Source: JACVRW01 sp963808775 (GTDB taxonomy: Bacteria > Actinomycetota > Thermoleophilia > Solirubrobacterales > Thermoleophilaceae). From it: 64,000 nt of DNA. Position 1 is the stretch's first letter. The number at the start of each line of letters is the position of its first letter. The notes beneath the pieces were generated by a model. It was not told the DNA's origin. It saw only the letters and a program-made list of their open reading frames with translations, and searched no databases. The DNA lies in contig CAWEGR010000002.1 of the NCBI GenBank assembly GCA_963808775.1, forward strand, positions 26,319-90,318, given 5' to 3'. This document shows positions 48,424 through 56,783 of this stretch, in pieces. A program made the translations under genes and the position numbers.

Positions 48424-49789
48424 TCAGCGCAGGCGCATGCGCTGCACGACCGGGCGGGCGCGATTGCCGGCGCTGTCCACGGCCTTCAGCTCCACGCGCA
48501 GGCGCGCGCCGCGGCGCAGAAGGCCGCGCAGGCGGCGACCGACCCGCAGGCGCAGCGCGGCGTCGTCACCCGCTCCGAGCGCGGCGCTCGCCCGGGCCAG
48601 CTCGAGGTCGCCGCGCGCCGCCAGCCGGGCACGGCCGTCGAGCCGCGTCAGCTTCGCGAGGAGGCGGATGGTCACGCTGCCCGGCTCGTCGCAGTCGACC
48701 CGCACGCTCAGCGCCCTGCGGGCGAGGCGCCGGGCGCGCGGCCGCGCCGCGAGGCCCGGGGTCGTGCAGCCCGGCGGGTCGACGTCCGGGAAGACCGCCC
48801 CGAGCGGGGTCACCGTGAGGCTCTGGACCGACTCGCAGTCGGAGGTCTCGTCGAGCTGGTCCGTGATGCACGTGTCGGCGTCCGCGCCGCCCGTGAGCCG
48901 GTCGGACGACGCCGTCGCGGGCCTCGAGCCGGTCGGCGCCCGCCTCGCCGAACGCCACGTCCGCGCCGAGCCTGCCGTCGATCCGGTCGTTGCCATCACC
49001 GGAGCGCAGGACATCGAAGCCGGCCGTCCCCAGCAGGATGTCGTTGCCCTCGTCGGTGCGGACATCCTCGAAGCCCTCGATCACGTCGGGGGCGTCGAGC
49101 CCCGCCTGATCGATGACCGTCTGTGCGGCGAGGTCGATCGTGAACGACTGGATGCCCGGCGACGCGCGCATCCAGATCTGGTCGAAGCCCGGGCCGCCTC
49201 GCATCGTGTCGCCGGTCGCCCCACCGCCGAGGCTGATGAAGTTGTCATCGCCGGGCCCGCCTTCGCCGAGCTCTCCGCCGTCCCTCAGCGCCGTCAGGAA
49301 GTCGTTGCCGTCGCCGCCGAAGATCTGGTCGACGTCCTCGCCGCCGTTCAGCGAGTCGCCCAGATCGTTCCCCTCCGGATCGGCAACCGTGTTCCCGCCC
49401 CGGATGACGTCGTTCCCGTCGTTCCCCATCGCGCTCATCACGGTCCGGGTGAGCGCGCGGCCGTCGAACGTGTCGCCCAAGGCGCTGCCGGCCAGATCGA
49501 TCCGGCCCTCGTCCGGATACGCGAACGCGCAGGTGACGAGGTTGCCGAGGTCGGTGCATTCGTCCGTGCCCACGGCGAGCGAGATTCCGGCCTCGGCCAC
49601 CGTGACCAGGGTCCCCGCGCCCTGAGGGGCGTCCGTGATGACCACGTTTGCGGCACCGACGGCCTCGTAGTCGATCTGGTCTCCGGGGTTCTCGCGGGTG
49701 ATGATCCCGGCCGCGCTCGCACCGGCCGCGGGCAGCGCCAGGACGGCAATCAGCGACAACAGCAGCACATGGCGGGCGCGGCGCGGCAT
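48424..49789 (-). CDS. Secreted RTX-like calcium-binding protein with AGN C-terminal module (frameshift near 48908)
   Basis: Signal peptide HVLLLSLIAVLALPAAGASA, a beta-rich first part (DEC..., VTC), then glycine/aspartate-rich nonapeptide-like repeats (GNDGNDVIRGGNT, GGDGNDFLTALRDGGELGEG, GDGNDRIDGRLGADVA), the RTX calcium roll. At ~48908 the frame breaks (GADRLEARDG, then SDRLTGGADADTC in the next frame). The C-terminal ~100 residues hold the Cys of VDCDEPG, GDLELARASA, and end AGNRARPVVQRMRLR. The start codon overlaps the stop of the upstream paralogue by one base. Probably exported and calcium-stabilised; role unknown. Confidence 0.82.
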
Positions 49790-51120
49790 CAGCGCAACCT
49801 CACCCGGCTCGTGACGACGCTCTCGTTGCCCGCAGCGTCGGTCGCGGTCAGCTCGACCCGCAGACGCACGCCGCGTCGCACGGCGCGGCGCAAGCCCTTG
49901 GCCACTCGAAGCCGGAGGGACAGCGGCTCCGAGGCCACGACCGCCGCGCTGCGCCACGCAAGCTCGATGTCGCCCGCTCGCGATGCGCGCGGCCGGCGAC
50001 CGAGCCGCCGCAGCGTGCCCACGAGGCGCGCCACGAGCCGGCCCGGCTCGTCACAGGTGAACTGCACCGCGAGACCACGTCGCAGCAGCGCGCGCACCCG
50101 CATGCGCGCTCGCACACCCTGAGTGACGCACGCCGGCGCCGTGCGGTCGGGCGTCGGCGCCGAGCCGAAGGGCGGGAGCTGTACGAGCGCGCCCGCCTCG
50201 CAGCCGCTGCGCACGTCGAGCTGATCCGCATCGCAGGTGTCGGTCCCGAGGCCGCCTGTGAGCTGGTCGAAGAACCCGTCGCGGCCCTCGAGCCTGTCGT
50301 TGCCGAGCTCGCCGAACAGGCGATCGGGCCCCGCGCCGCCGTCGATGACGTCGTTCCCCTCGTCGCCGTCGAGCTGGTTCGGGCCGGCCGTTCCGATCAT
50401 GGTGTCGGGCCCGTCGTCGCCGTCCGCGTCCTCGATGCTCTGGAGCGTGGCCGTCGCGCCCACCACGGTCACCGTGCCTGCCGCCAGGTTGACGTTCAGG
50501 CCGGGCGCCGGATCGGGGCCGAAGTAGGACGCGAACAGCATGTCGAAGCCAGGGCCGCCGCGGATGACGTCGCCCGTGCCGTCCCCTTCGAAGAACGTGA
50601 AGGCGTCGTCGCCCGCTCCGCCGTCGACGCTGTCCCCGCCGCCTCCTTCGCCGTCAAGGTTGTCGTCGCCGCCTCGTCCGATCAGCGTGTCGCGGTCCGG
50701 ACCGCCGAAGATCGAATCCCCGACGCTGAAGAAGGCGCCCTCGGTGGCGTCCGACCCGGTGAGCGTGTCCTCGCCCTCCTCGCCGTCGAGGGTGTAGCGG
50801 ACGAGCGTGCCGTTGACGGTCGCCACGTCGTTGCCCCCTTCGAGCGACACGTCAACCGAGTCCGTGCTGCCGATGTCGCAGAACGCCGCATCGCCGAGGT
50901 CGGTGCAAGGCGCGACCGCGCTGATGTTCGGCTCGCTGACGGTCACGCGGATGTTCATCCCGGCCGGCGCGTCGGTGAGCGTGATCACGTTCACCCCGTT
51001 GTCGCCGTTGTAGTTCATGCCGAACACGTCGACGTCCACCGTGCCGGCCGCGCTCGCCGACGCGGGCAGCCCGAACAGGGCGAGCGCTACCGGGAGCGCG
51101 CGGGGCCAGCGGCGAGCCAT
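49789..51120 (-). CDS. Secreted RTX-like calcium-binding protein with AGN C-terminal module
   Basis: 443 aa, uninterrupted. Signal peptide ARRWPRALPVALALFGLPAS..., a beta-rich N-part with a Cys pair (PCTDLGDAAFCDIG), then many GG-D-D-x-L units (GGPDRDTLIGRGGDDNLDG, GGAGDDAFTFFEG, GDEGNDVIDGGAGPDRLFG, GELGNDRLEGRDG). These are RTX calcium-binding repeats of hemolysin type. The last ~100 residues carry FTCDEPGRLVARL, GDIELAWRSAAV and AVRRGVRLRVELTATDAAGN, ending RVRLR. No T1SS genes are nearby; a Sec signal is present, which is unusual for classic RTX toxins. Overlaps the next gene by 1 bp. Confidence 0.88.
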   Translation of the reverse strand: MARRWPRALPVALALFGLPASASAAGTVDVDVFGMNYNGDNGVNVITLTDAPAGMNIRVTVSEPNISAVAPCTDLGDAAFCDIGSTDSVDVSLEGGNDVATVNGTLVRYTLDGEEGEDTLTGSDATEGAFFSVGDSIFGGPDRDTLIGRGGDDNLDGEGGGGDSVDGGAGDDAFTFFEGDGTGDVIRGGPGFDMLFASYFGPDPAPGLNVNLAAGTVTVVGATATLQSIEDADGDDGPDTMIGTAGPNQLDGDEGNDVIDGGAGPDRLFGELGNDRLEGRDGFFDQLTGGLGTDTCDADQLDVRSGCEAGALVQLPPFGSAPTPDRTAPACVTQGVRARMRVRALLRRGLAVQFTCDEPGRLVARLVGTLRRLGRRPRASRAGDIELAWRSAAVVASEPLSLRLRVAKGLRRAVRRGVRLRVELTATDAAGNESVVTSRVRLR

Positions 51121-51129
51121 GCGCGCATG

Positions 51130-51732
51130 CTAAACCGCCTGGCGGCCGCGAAGGGCGCGGCCGAGCGTGATCTCGTCGGCGTACTCGAGATCCGAGCCGA
51201 CGGGCAGGCCGCTCGCCAGCCGCGTCACGGCGATGTCCGGTGAGCGCTCGCGCAGGGCGTCGGCCAGATAGAGCGCCGTGGCCTCGCCGGTGGTCGTCGC
51301 GTTGGTCGCGATCACCACCTCGCGCACGCCCGAGCCGTTCGCCGCGCGCTCGAGCAGCTCGGCGATGTGGAGGTCCTCCGGGTCGACGCCGTCGATCGGC
51401 GAAAGCGCTCCGCCGAGCACGTGGTAGCGGCCGGAGAACTCGCCCGAGCGCTCCACCGGGATCACGTCGCTCGGCTGTTCGACCACGCAGATCGTGGCCG
51501 CCTCGCGCCGCTCGTCCTGGCAGATGCGGCAGGTGCTCTCCGTGGCGAGGTTGAAGCAGATCTCGCACTGCCCGACCGTCGCCTTGACCTCGCGGATCGC
51601 GTCAGCGAGCGCGAGCGCCTCCTCCTCCGAGGCGCTCAGGATGTGGAACGCGAGCCGCTGCGCGGTGCGCTGCCCGATCCCGGGCAGGCGCGCGAGCTCG
51701 GTGATCAGGCGGTTGACGGGCGCAGCGAACAA
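51130..51732 (-). CDS. recR: Recombination protein RecR
   Basis: 200 aa. HhH segment LARLPGIGQRTAQRLAFHIL, the four-Cys zinc finger (Cys56, 59, 68, 71: CEICFNLATESTCRIC), and the Toprim domain with CVVEQPSDVIPVERSGEF, RYHVLGGALSPIDGV and VVIATNATTTGEATALYLAD. RecR acts with RecF/RecO to load RecA at gaps. It ends the dnaX-ybaB-recR string. Confidence 0.96.
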   Translation of the reverse strand: MFAAPVNRLITELARLPGIGQRTAQRLAFHILSASEEEALALADAIREVKATVGQCEICFNLATESTCRICQDERREAATICVVEQPSDVIPVERSGEFSGRYHVLGGALSPIDGVDPEDLHIAELLERAANGSGVREVVIATNATTTGEATALYLADALRERSPDIAVTRLASGLPVGSDLEYADEITLGRALRGRQAV

Positions 51733-51736
51733 GGCG

Positions 51737-52078
51737 TCAGAAGCCGGGCAGCCCCAGGCCGCCGAGGCCGCCCGCCCCGCCGAGGCCGCCGGTGGCGGCG
51801 TTCATCTTCGAGGCGGCGAGCTCCTGCGCCGAGCGGATCGCCTCGTTGACCGCGGCCTGCACCATGTCCTGGAGCATGTCGACGTCCTCGGGGTCCACGG
51901 CGTCGGGGTCGATCCTGAGCTCCTTGAGCTCGAGGTCGCCGCTGATCTTCACGACGACCATGCCGCCGCCGGCGCTGGCCTCCACGACCTCGGCGGCGAG
52001 CTCCTCCTGCGCCTTGACCATGTCGGCCTGCATCTTCTGGACCTGCTTCATCATCTGGTTCATGTTCGGCTGACCCAT
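51737..52078 (-). CDS. YbaB/EbfC-family nucleoid-associated protein
   Basis: 113 aa. MNQMMKQVQKMQADMVKAQE is the typical N-terminal amphipathic helix, followed by VEASAGGGMVVVKISGDLEL, IDPDAVDPEDVDMLQDMVQA, and a C-terminal Gly-rich tail. Forms DNA-binding dimers. Its ATG overlaps the dnaX stop by one base; recR follows by 4 bp. Confidence 0.94.
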   Translation of the reverse strand: MGQPNMNQMMKQVQKMQADMVKAQEELAAEVVEASAGGGMVVVKISGDLELKELRIDPDAVDPEDVDMLQDMVQAAVNEAIRSAQELAASKMNAATGGLGGAGGLGGLGLPGF

Positions 52079-53745
52079 CAGGGCTTCTCCTCTTCGGGTT
52101 CGTCGAAGATCTCCTCCGCGCCGAACTCGGCGCGGAGACGGTCGATCAGCTGCTCGTGGTCGAGCCGCGCCGGACCGGACGCGGGGGCCACGTCGCTCAG
52201 CTCGAACGCGAGCGACACCGATGCGCCGGTGAGCCCGCGCACCGCCCCGGCGACCAGGTCGCGGTTCGCCTCGGCCTTCTTCTTCACGAAGGCCGCGTCA
52301 GCCGGGAAGGCGACGGTCAGGCGCTCGCCGTCGAGCCCGGCGGGCGTGGCGGCGCCAAGCGCGGCGCCGAGCATGCCGTTCTGCTCCGAGACCGCCTCGG
52401 CGACGGCGGGCCAGAGGGCCTTGACGCGCTCGAGCTCGACCGCGCCGACGGGCTCGGGGGCCGCGGGCTCCTCCTCCTGCTTGACGGCCACGGCAGCCGC
52501 GGAGCCCGCCGAAGCGCGCGGCTGGGGCGCCGGCGGGGCGGCCGGAGCCGCGGCGGGAGGGGCCTCTGCGGCCGGCTCCTGCGCGGCCTCGCCGCCGAGC
52601 CTGCGCTCGAGCTGCTCGATGCGGAACATGAGCGCCTGAAGCGACATGTCGGCCTGCGGCTGGGTCGCCTTCAGCAGGGCGATCTCGAGCTGGATGCGCG
52701 GGTCGGCGCCGTCCTTGACCGCTGCGAGCGCCACGGCGAGGTATTCGATCGTCCTCAGGATCTGGCCCTGCTGGATGCGCTCGGCCTGCGCGGCGAGGGC
52801 GTCGGTGTTCTCGGCCGTGACGGAGAAGCTGTCGGGGACCTCCCCGAGCGTCTGCACGACGAACAGGTGGCGCAGGTGCTCTGTGAGGTCCTTCATGAAC
52901 TGCTCGTAGTCGCGCCCCGCCTCGCCGAGCCGCTGCACCATCAGCAGCGCCTCCCTCGGATCGCTCGCGGCGAGGGCATCGCCCGCCTCGAGGATGATCC
53001 CCGAGTCGGTGACGCCGAGGATGTCGAGCACGTCCTCGACCTTCACCTCGCGGCCGCCGTAGGTCACGAGCTGCTCGAGCGTGCCGAGCGCGTCGCGGAA
53101 GGAGCCGGTGGCGGCGCGCGCGAGCATCCCGACCGCCGGATCGGGCAGCTCGATGTCCTCCTCGCGCGCGACGCGCGAGAGCACGGTCGCGATCTGCTCG
53201 AGCGTGGGGCGCCCGAAGTCGAAGCGGTGACAGCGGTCCACGATCGTGGCCGGGACCTTGTGCGCCTCCGTCGTCGCGAGCACGAAGACGACATGCGCGG
53301 GCGGCTCCTCGAGGGTCTTCAGGAAGGCGTTCCAGGCCGCCGGGGTGAGCATGTGGGCCTCGTCGAGGATGTAGACGCGCCGGTGACCCGTCATCGGGGC
53401 GAGGGCGACGTTCTCGCGCAGCTCGCGGATGTCGTCGACCGAGTTGTTCGAGGCCGCGTCCATCTCGACAACGTCCAGCGAGGTCCCGCCCATGATCGAC
53501 CGCGCCGCGGAGCTCTCCGGATCGAACTCGGCGCGCGGGCCGCCCTCGGCGTTGAGGGCGCACGCGAGCAGCTTGGCCATTGACGTCTTGCCGGTCCCGC
53601 GCGAACCTACGAACAGGTAGGCATGGTGCACCTTGTCGAGCTCGATCGCGTTGCGGAGCGTCCGCACGATCGCCTCCTGGCCCACCACCGAATCGAAGGT
53701 GCGGGGGCGGTGGCGGCGGTACAAAGAGAGCATCGGTCGCACCAT
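52078..53745 (-). CDS. dnaX: DNA polymerase III subunit gamma/tau lacking the zinc-binding cysteines
   Basis: 555 aa. AAA+ clamp-loader ATPase: Walker A GSRGTGKTS (47-55), Walker B ILDEAH (126-131), sensor ATTEAHKVPATIVDRCHRF. In most bacteria residues ~60-80 contain a four-Cys zinc module between LNCE and CxxC; here this reads ALNAEGGPRAEFDPESSAAR with no Cys, a visible loss. A Pro/Ala-rich linker (~395-435) and a tau-like C-terminal domain follow; no programmed frameshift slippery sequence was noted. Either M1 (53745) or M5 could be the start. Holds polymerase cores and loads beta clamps. Confidence 0.95.
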   Translation of the reverse strand: MVRPMLSLYRRHRPRTFDSVVGQEAIVRTLRNAIELDKVHHAYLFVGSRGTGKTSMAKLLACALNAEGGPRAEFDPESSAARSIMGGTSLDVVEMDAASNNSVDDIRELRENVALAPMTGHRRVYILDEAHMLTPAAWNAFLKTLEEPPAHVVFVLATTEAHKVPATIVDRCHRFDFGRPTLEQIATVLSRVAREEDIELPDPAVGMLARAATGSFRDALGTLEQLVTYGGREVKVEDVLDILGVTDSGIILEAGDALAASDPREALLMVQRLGEAGRDYEQFMKDLTEHLRHLFVVQTLGEVPDSFSVTAENTDALAAQAERIQQGQILRTIEYLAVALAAVKDGADPRIQLEIALLKATQPQADMSLQALMFRIEQLERRLGGEAAQEPAAEAPPAAAPAAPPAPQPRASAGSAAAVAVKQEEEPAAPEPVGAVELERVKALWPAVAEAVSEQNGMLGAALGAATPAGLDGERLTVAFPADAAFVKKKAEANRDLVAGAVRGLTGASVSLAFELSDVAPASGPARLDHEQLIDRLRAEFGAEEIFDEPEEEKP

Positions 53746-53769
53746 GCTAGTGGCCAGAGGAGCGGCCGA

Positions 53770-56064
53770 TCAGAGCAGATCGAGCGCGGCGCCGACCACG
53801 GCCTCGGTGTCGATCTCGTGGTGCACGTAGACGTCGGGCAGGTCGCCAGACTGGCCGAACGAGGTGACCCCGAGCGGGGTGACCGGCACGGCGTTCACGG
53901 ACGCGAGGAAGACGAGCGTGTTCGGATCCCCGTCGAGCACCGTGACCATCGGCGCCGCCCTGTCCGCGGGCAGCAGGGCATCGAGGATCTCGAGCGGATG
54001 CTCGCCGAAGCCTGAGCGCGCGCGGAAGGCGCGGAACAGCAGGTCAGCGCTCGTCACGCAGAGCACGTCGACGCCGTCCCCGAGCTCGTCCGCGGCGGCG
54101 ATCACCTCGGGCATCACCGCGCCCATGCCCACCAGCGTGAGACGAGGAGCGCCGCTCGCGCGCCGCACCGGGTAGCCGCCGGCGAGCACGAGCTCGCGCT
54201 CGGCGTGCCCCGGCTCGGGCTGCTCGAGCGGCCGGGTCGAGAGGCGGAAATAGGCCGACTCGCCGCCGGGACGGCCGAGGCGCGACAGCGCGTGCAGCAG
54301 AGCCCACTCGAGGTCGCGCCCGTAGGCGGGCTCCCAGGCGGTGCAGCCCGGCTGCCCGACCCCGATCGCGGGGGTGACGATCGACTGGTGGGCGCCTCCC
54401 TCCGGCGCGAGCGACACGCCCGACGGGGTGCCGACGAGGATCGACTGCCCGCCCGCGTAGATCCCAAAGGACCACGGCTCGAGCGCGCGGCCGACGAACG
54501 GGTCGTAGATCGTGCCGATCGGAAGCAGCGGCTGCCCGTAGCGGCTCCAGGTCGCGCCGAGCTCGCCGAGCAGCCCGACGAGATTGGTCTCCGCGATGCC
54601 GAGCTCGATGTGGCGGCCGGCCGTCGTCTCGTGCCAGCGCACGAGCGTCTGCGAATCGTCCTCGAACCAGTCGCGCCGGTCACCCATGTTCCAGATCCCG
54701 GACTTGTTGATCCAGCCGCCCAGGTTCGTCGAGCTGGCGACGTCGGGGGAGACGGTCACCACGCGCTCGGCCACCTCGGGGGCCTCGTGGACGAGGTCGA
54801 CGAAGAAGCGTCCGAACGCCTGCTGGGTCGAGACGCTGCCGCGGTGCTTGCGCGACAGCTCGCCCGGCACGGCGGGTGGAGTGCGCGGCTCGGGCTCGTC
54901 GCGGGCGAGCGCCGTGGCGGCGGCGGCGCACAGCTCGCCCTCCGGGCTCCCGGCGTCGAAGGTCGCCCAGGGCGCGGCGGCATCGGCTCCGAGCCGCTCC
55001 GCGAGCCCCTCGAACTGCTCGACCGTGAGCAGCGCCGAGTGGTTCTCCGGGTGCCCCTCGATCGGCAGCGACCAGCCCTTGATCGTGTAGGCGAAGATCA
55101 CCGTCGGCCGGTCGCTCGCCGCCTCGCGGTAGGCGTCGATCAGCCTGCCGAGGTCGTGGCCGCCGAGGTCGCGGAAGCCGGCGCGCAGCTCGTCGTCGGC
55201 GAGCTCGGCCACGAGGCCCGCGAGCGCGGCGCCGGCGCCCTCCGGCAGGCGCTCGCGCAGCTCCGCGGCGGGAGCGCGCATCAGCCGCTGATACTCCTCG
55301 TTCGGCATGGAGTCGATCCGCTCGCGCAGCTCGGCGCCGCCGTCGCGCTCGAACAGGGACTCGAGGCGGCGGCCGTACTTGACCGTGATCACCTGCCAGC
55401 CGGCGGCGTCGAACATCCCGGCGAGCCGCCCGAAGGCGATGTCCGGCACCACGCGGTCGAGCGACTGGCGGTTCAGGTCCACCACCCAGAGGACCTCGCC
55501 GAGGTGCGCGACCCACGGATCGGCGACGGCCTCCCAGATCGCGCCCTCGTCGAGCTCGGCGTCCCCCACGAGCGCGATCTGGCGCCCCATCGGCGGCGCC
55601 TCGAGGCGGTGGGTGTCGAGATAGCGGCGCGCGATCGCGGACCAGACCGGGGCCGTGGCCCCGATCCCGACGGAGCCCGTCGAGTAGTCGACGGGGTCGG
55701 GATCCTTCGTGCGGCTCGGGTAGCTCTGCAGCCCGCCGAACTCCCGCAGGGAGCCGAGATAGTCCTCGTCGAGGCGGCCGAGCAGGTAGTTGATCGCGTG
55801 CAGCACGGGCGAGGCGTGCGGCTTGACGGAGACCCGGTCCTCGGCGCGCAGCTCTGAGAACCAGAGCGCGGTCATGAGGCTGACCATGGAGGCGCTCGAC
55901 GCCTGGTGGCCTCCCACCTTGACGCCCGAGCGGGTCTCGCGGACGCGGTTCGCGTGGTGCACGATCGCCGTGGCGAGCCAGAGCACGCGCCGCTCCACGG
56001 CGCGCAGGGTCTCGAGGTCCGGCGTCGCGGCGGACGCCCGCAGCTCGTACCCGGCGGAGCTCAC
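53770..56064 (-). CDS. Pyruvate dehydrogenase E1-type thiamine-diphosphate enzyme (AceE/transketolase-like)
   Basis: 764 aa, single-chain E1 of the AceE group. TPP domain: GGHQASSASMVSLMTALWFS, KPHASPVLHAINYLLG, YSTGSVGIGATAPVWSAIAR, and the GDAELDEGAIWEAV (GDG-like) diphosphate motif with VVDLNRQSLD. The pyrimidine domain has VSTQQAFGRFFVDL and GRHIELGIAETNLVGLLGEL. It is ~120-150 residues shorter than E. coli AceE (887 aa). It should decarboxylate pyruvate with E2/E3 (not in this window); a related 2-oxo acid cannot be excluded. It lies between dnaX and the SRP RNA. Confidence 0.82.
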   Translation of the reverse strand: MSSAGYELRASAATPDLETLRAVERRVLWLATAIVHHANRVRETRSGVKVGGHQASSASMVSLMTALWFSELRAEDRVSVKPHASPVLHAINYLLGRLDEDYLGSLREFGGLQSYPSRTKDPDPVDYSTGSVGIGATAPVWSAIARRYLDTHRLEAPPMGRQIALVGDAELDEGAIWEAVADPWVAHLGEVLWVVDLNRQSLDRVVPDIAFGRLAGMFDAAGWQVITVKYGRRLESLFERDGGAELRERIDSMPNEEYQRLMRAPAAELRERLPEGAGAALAGLVAELADDELRAGFRDLGGHDLGRLIDAYREAASDRPTVIFAYTIKGWSLPIEGHPENHSALLTVEQFEGLAERLGADAAAPWATFDAGSPEGELCAAAATALARDEPEPRTPPAVPGELSRKHRGSVSTQQAFGRFFVDLVHEAPEVAERVVTVSPDVASSTNLGGWINKSGIWNMGDRRDWFEDDSQTLVRWHETTAGRHIELGIAETNLVGLLGELGATWSRYGQPLLPIGTIYDPFVGRALEPWSFGIYAGGQSILVGTPSGVSLAPEGGAHQSIVTPAIGVGQPGCTAWEPAYGRDLEWALLHALSRLGRPGGESAYFRLSTRPLEQPEPGHAERELVLAGGYPVRRASGAPRLTLVGMGAVMPEVIAAADELGDGVDVLCVTSADLLFRAFRARSGFGEHPLEILDALLPADRAAPMVTVLDGDPNTLVFLASVNAVPVTPLGVTSFGQSGDLPDVYVHHEIDTEAVVGAALDLL

Positions 56065-56094
56065 GGCGTGAGCGTATATGGACCGTGCACCCAG

Positions 56095-56350
56095 CCTCGA
56101 AGATCGGTTCCCGGGCGTGCCCGCCAGTCGTCGGCTCCGGCCAGGCTGGTCCGCGGCGCACGAGCGGTATCGCTTAAGGCTGCTTCCTCCCGGATCTGAC
56201 CTGGTTCGCGAGCGCTCGCCGCGCGGGACCCGGCCATCGACGCCTCAGTCCGGCGTACTGACCCCGAGAGCCAAACCCCTCAACCGGGAATTCAGCCCCG
56301 CTAGAGCGGATTGCGGGTGCAGGGCACCGCTACCTCCCCGCCTAGCACGG
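56095..56350 (-). ncRNA. ffs: Signal recognition particle RNA, large bacterial type (Alu + S domain)
   Basis: The minus strand carries the conserved S-domain core GATCCGGGAGGAAGCAGCC (~56177-56198): helix 8 with its GNRA-type tetraloop GGGA and the asymmetric loop GGAAGCAGCC. Upstream (5') is the Alu-type part GGAGGTAGCGGTGCCCTGCA, then GCAATCCGCTCTAGCGGGG and TGAATTCCC, as in the ~265-nt SRP RNAs of firmicutes and many actinobacteria. The distal strand CTGGCCGGAGCCGACGACTG pairs back to close helix 5. Ends are estimated to within ~10 nt. Location near dnaX-ybaB-recR is the conserved neighbourhood. Confidence 0.88.
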
Positions 56351-56396
56351 TCCACGGCGAAGCCTAGCGCGCCGCCCGCGATTAGTGTGCGCGCCC

Positions 56397-56783
56397 ATGG
56401 CGCTGCGCACACCGATCTCGACGGACAAGGCCCCGGCCGCAATCGGCCCCTACTCCCAGGCGATCCGAACGGGGTCGCTCCTGTTCTGCTCCGGGCAGAT
56501 CCCACTCGACCCGTCGACGGGCGAGATCGTCAAGGAGGACGTGGAGGGTCAGGCCCGCCGCTGCCTCGAGAACCTCGCGGCCGTCTGCGAGGAGGCCGGA
56601 GCCTCGCTCTCACAGGCGGTCCGCTGCACGGTCTACCTGACCGACATGAACGACTTCGCGCGCGTGAACGAGGTGTACGCCGAGTACTTCGCCGGCGACG
56701 ACCCGCCCGCGCGCGTGGCGATCGCCGCCGCGGCGCTGCCCAAGGGGGCGGACGTGGAGATCGACGCGATCGTCGCGCTCTAG
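56397..56783 (+). CDS. ridA: RidA-family (YjgF/YER057c/UK114) reactive-intermediate deaminase
   Basis: 128 aa. APAAIGPYSQAIRTGSLLFC, GQIPLDPSTGEIV, VEGQARRCLENLAAVCEEAG, VRCTVYLTDMNDFARVNEVY, and the signature PARVAIAAAALPKGADVEIDAIV with the substrate-binding Arg and Glu. Hydrolyses 2-aminoacrylate and related enamines to protect PLP enzymes. It converges with kynureninase, a PLP enzyme, with no gap, a sensible functional pairing. No Shine-Dalgarno is evident; the start may be leaderless. Confidence 0.93.
   Translation: MALRTPISTDKAPAAIGPYSQAIRTGSLLFCSGQIPLDPSTGEIVKEDVEGQARRCLENLAAVCEEAGASLSQAVRCTVYLTDMNDFARVNEVYAEYFAGDDPPARVAIAAAALPKGADVEIDAIVAL

Noticed and set aside
56081..56396. Reading this gap as a riboswitch or protein gene
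   Set aside because: Conserved SRP core (GGAAGCAGCC context and Alu-type 5' part) explains it better; the frames there have no coding character.
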